Shown: positions 29,521 to 30,963 of the stretch, one piece after another
How positions within the stretch are numbered: position 1 is the first letter of the stretch
Layout: every line of letters starts with the position of its first letter
Origin: Streptomyces sp. MMG1121
Lineage (GTDB): Bacteria; Actinomycetota; Actinomycetes; Streptomycetales; Streptomycetaceae
Direction: 5' to 3'
Length of the DNA: 30,963 nt
Assembly (NCBI RefSeq): GCF_001280015.1
Contig: NZ_LGDV01000230.1
Span: 1-30,963 of the forward strand
Notes under the pieces: model-generated
The model's database searches: none
What the model saw: only the letters and a program-made list of their open reading frames with translations
What the model was told of the DNA's origin: nothing
Made by a program: the position numbers and the translations under genes

Positions 29521-29583
29521 ATGAGGCTGGCTCCGCGCGGGCGGTACGCCTCGTTTGTCCGGGTGGCGGTGACCGAGCGGTGA
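29521..29583 (+). CDS. Possible 20-aa leader peptide upstream of HNH copy 2
   Basis: An ATG behind GGAGAGAGGA opens a 20-codon frame rich in Arg that ends SFVRVAVTER, 111 bp before the nuclease start. Upstream of copy 1 the matching sequence encodes PFVRVVVTGR and stops at the same place (959), but an indel has removed the matching start. Conservation of the frame end in both copies suggests a real short peptide, perhaps a translated leader. It may also reflect only general DNA similarity of the duplicated region. Confidence 0.35.
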   Translation: MRLAPRGRYASFVRVAVTER

Positions 29584-29694
29584 ACGGGACGTGGGGGAGC
29601 CGTTCGCATTCGGTCGACGCGCGTAGCGCACCGTGTATCGGTTGCGGTTTCCTCATACAGCCATCTCCAACCCCCCACACATTTTGGAGAGTTC

Positions 29695-30327
29695 ATGCGC
29701 CGCGCCTTCTTCGGCCTGCCCGCTGCCGGCCTGCTCGTGACCGTCGTGAGTGCGGGTCCGGCTCTCGCGGATCCTCCCGCGCCGCCGCCGGTGTCCACCG
29801 CTCGCAGCGAGCTGGCCGCCCTGACCGTTGCGACTCCGCATTCCATGAACGGTTACGCCCGGGACAAGTTCGACATCTGGGCTGCCCAGCCGGACGGGTG
29901 CACGACCCGGCAGGAGGTGCTGGCCAGGGACGGCAAGAACGTCAAGGACAAGCCGGGCAGCTGCCAGCCCGCCTCGGGCTCCTGGTCCTCGGTGTACGAC
30001 AACACCACGGTCACCGACGTCGCCAAGGCCACTATCGACCACATGGTCCCGCTCGCCATGGCCTGGCGCTCCGGCGCCGACACCTGGACCGCGGACCAGC
30101 GCAAGGCCTTCGGCAACGACCTCAAAGACCCCCAGCTGCTCATCGCGTCGGAGTCCGCGAACTCCTCGAAGGGTGACAGCGGTCCGGACGGCTGGAAGCC
30201 CACCAATCACGCGTTCTGGTGCACGTACGCCGAGGACTACACGCACGTGAAGTCGGTCTTCAAGCTGACCACGACCGCGGCGGAGAAATCGGCGCTGTCC
30301 TCGATGCTGGACACCTGCACGAACTGA
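29695..30327 (+). CDS. Secreted HNH endonuclease, copy 2
   Basis: A 210-aa exported nuclease of the same length as copy 1 at 1069 and identical at 193 positions by my count. Seven of the 17 changes are in the signal peptide and its junction. The motifs TIDHMVPLAMAWRSG, FGNDLKDPQLL and SANSSKGDSGPDGW are preserved, so both copies should be active. GGAGAG precedes the ATG. The upstream region is also shared with copy 1. A 16-bp-stem terminator follows, then the lipoprotein copy, giving the same gene order as at 1-2.8 kb. Confidence 0.9.
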   Translation: MRRAFFGLPAAGLLVTVVSAGPALADPPAPPPVSTARSELAALTVATPHSMNGYARDKFDIWAAQPDGCTTRQEVLARDGKNVKDKPGSCQPASGSWSSVYDNTTVTDVAKATIDHMVPLAMAWRSGADTWTADQRKAFGNDLKDPQLLIASESANSSKGDSGPDGWKPTNHAFWCTYAEDYTHVKSVFKLTTTAAEKSALSSMLDTCTN

Positions 30328-30345
30328 CCCCCCTCCACCGCACCG

Positions 30346-30395
30346 CGTACGGGCCGCTCGCTGCAGGAGGAAGCCTGTGGCGAGTGGCCCGTACG
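30346..30395 (+). terminator. Long stem-loop after HNH copy 2
   Basis: CGTACGGGCCGCTCGC (30346-30361) pairs with GCGAGTGGCCCGTACG (30380-30395) over 16 bp with one G-U pair. The loop can pair further (CAGG with CCTG). It differs in sequence from the hairpins after copy 1, so the terminators are not part of the conserved duplication. Confidence 0.8.
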
Positions 30396-30509
30396 TGTCA
30401 TTCGCTGGTGTGAGGTGGTGCGCGTCTGTGCGCCCGGACCCGGGCGGGTAGGGCGGTGCAGGGGTGGGGCAGCATCATCTCGGCTGTTGCTCGTCGGTGA
30501 GGGGATGTC

Positions 30510-30963
30510 ATGGGTTTGCTTGATCGCGCTGTCCCGTTGGTGGTGCTGTCCTGTCTTGCTCTGGCGGGGTGTTCGTCTTCCGGGGCGCATTCCGACGGGG
30601 GTGGGGCTGGGAAGAACGGGGCGTCAGCCACAGGGCCGTCGGGTTCGGCGGGTGCTGCGGGTTCGGTGGGGACGATTCCGGTGGGTGCGGGGCCGCAGAC
30701 GACGTACACGGTGCAGCAGCAGCCTCCCGCGGGCAGCTGCCACTACCGCATGGAGAAGGGCGAGCCCCTCGAGGACCTGAGGTGCAACCCGGGTGCGGTC
30801 TCGCCGGCGGTGACGCAGGCGAATCTGGCGTCGACGATCTGCCGCAAGGGCGGCTACACCAAGGACATCCGGCCGCCGGAGGCGGTCACCGGCAAGGAGA
30901 AGCGGCTGAACGCCGCCTCCTACGGCTACAAGGGCCGCCTCGGGGACGCCGAGTACGACCATC
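30510..30963 (+). CDS. HNH-like lipoprotein, copy 2 (cut by the window end)
   Basis: The first 151 codons of the counterpart of the gene at 2120. The lipobox is LALAGC, the linker is Gly/Ser-rich and slightly shorter, and the domain reads YTVQQQPPAGSCHYRMEKGE, then TICRKGGYTKDIRPPEAVTG and GDAEYDH at the edge, where the HNH-like motif begins. GAGGGG lies just before the ATG as in copy 1. Most differences are in the linker. The same nuclease-lipoprotein order as at 1-2.8 kb argues that the two genes are inherited together. Confidence 0.85.
   Translation, partial: MGLLDRAVPLVVLSCLALAGCSSSGAHSDGGGAGKNGASATGPSGSAGAAGSVGTIPVGAGPQTTYTVQQQPPAGSCHYRMEKGEPLEDLRCNPGAVSPAVTQANLASTICRKGGYTKDIRPPEAVTGKEKRLNAASYGYKGRLGDAEYDH

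Noticed and set aside
1..30963. tRNA or rRNA genes and tRNA attachment sites
   Set aside because: I saw no cloverleaf with a GTTCGA-type T arm and no rRNA sequence.

Overview
High G+C content, strong GC bias at third codon positions, GTG/TTG starts, rare TTA codons and familiar actinobacterial families (XRE-DUF5753 with DUF6879, secreted HNH nucleases, DUF6262) point to Streptomyces or a close relative. It looks like an accessory region such as a chromosome arm, genomic island or large plasmid. At least seven mobile elements or remnants, including nested ones, lie between two copies of the same nuclease/lipoprotein pair.

Layout. 1-2.9 kb: a partial secreted protein, then a secreted HNH nuclease (copy 1) and an HNH-like lipoprotein (copy 1). 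2.99-4.84 kb: a complete IS5-family element with 18-bp inverted repeats and a TAA target duplication. It carries an SRPBCC-ArsR pair as passenger, and its transposase needs a -1 frameshift. 4.9-6.1 kb: a small zinc-ribbon ORF and a truncated MobF/TrwC-type relaxase. 6.2-12.75 kb: an IS21-family element bounded by GATGC target duplications. Its istB is split by a 4,182-bp insertion encoding an intact tyrosine recombinase, an HTH protein, a ten-knuckle zinc-ribbon protein with a degenerate recombinase domain, and two overlapping cargo genes. 13.1-16.4 kb: an ABC exporter pair with TTA codons, a methyltransferase and a PAP2-like membrane protein. 16.5-19.5 kb: a frameshifted gene, then a DUF6879/XRE-DUF5753 regulatory locus whose last gene is cut off by a truncated IS256-type transposase.

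20.5-22.2 kb: a secreted NucA/NucB-family DNase followed 30 bp later by a protein that resembles the ComJ/Nin nuclease inhibitor, which suggests a nuclease-immunity pair. 22.3-24.9 kb: a DDE transposase, a fragment of a second ComJ-like gene, and a 5'-truncated tyrosine recombinase coupled to a DUF6262 gene. 25-27 kb: a SnoaL-like protein, remnants of an IS481-type transposase and of an unknown gene, and an orphan ComJ-like paralogue. 27.3-31 kb: a third HNH nuclease coupled to a 93-aa partner, a secreted lamin-tail-domain protein, and copy 2 of the HNH nuclease and lipoprotein (cut by the window end).

Two themes dominate. One is exported nucleases: three HNH enzymes, two HNH-like lipoproteins and one NucA/NucB enzyme, several with candidate inhibitor partners. 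The other is layered mobile DNA. The most notable structures are the recombinase element sitting in istB without visible loss of host codons, the cargo-carrying IS5-type transposon, and the nuclease/ComJ-like pair. All family names come from reading the translated sequence; no database search was possible.
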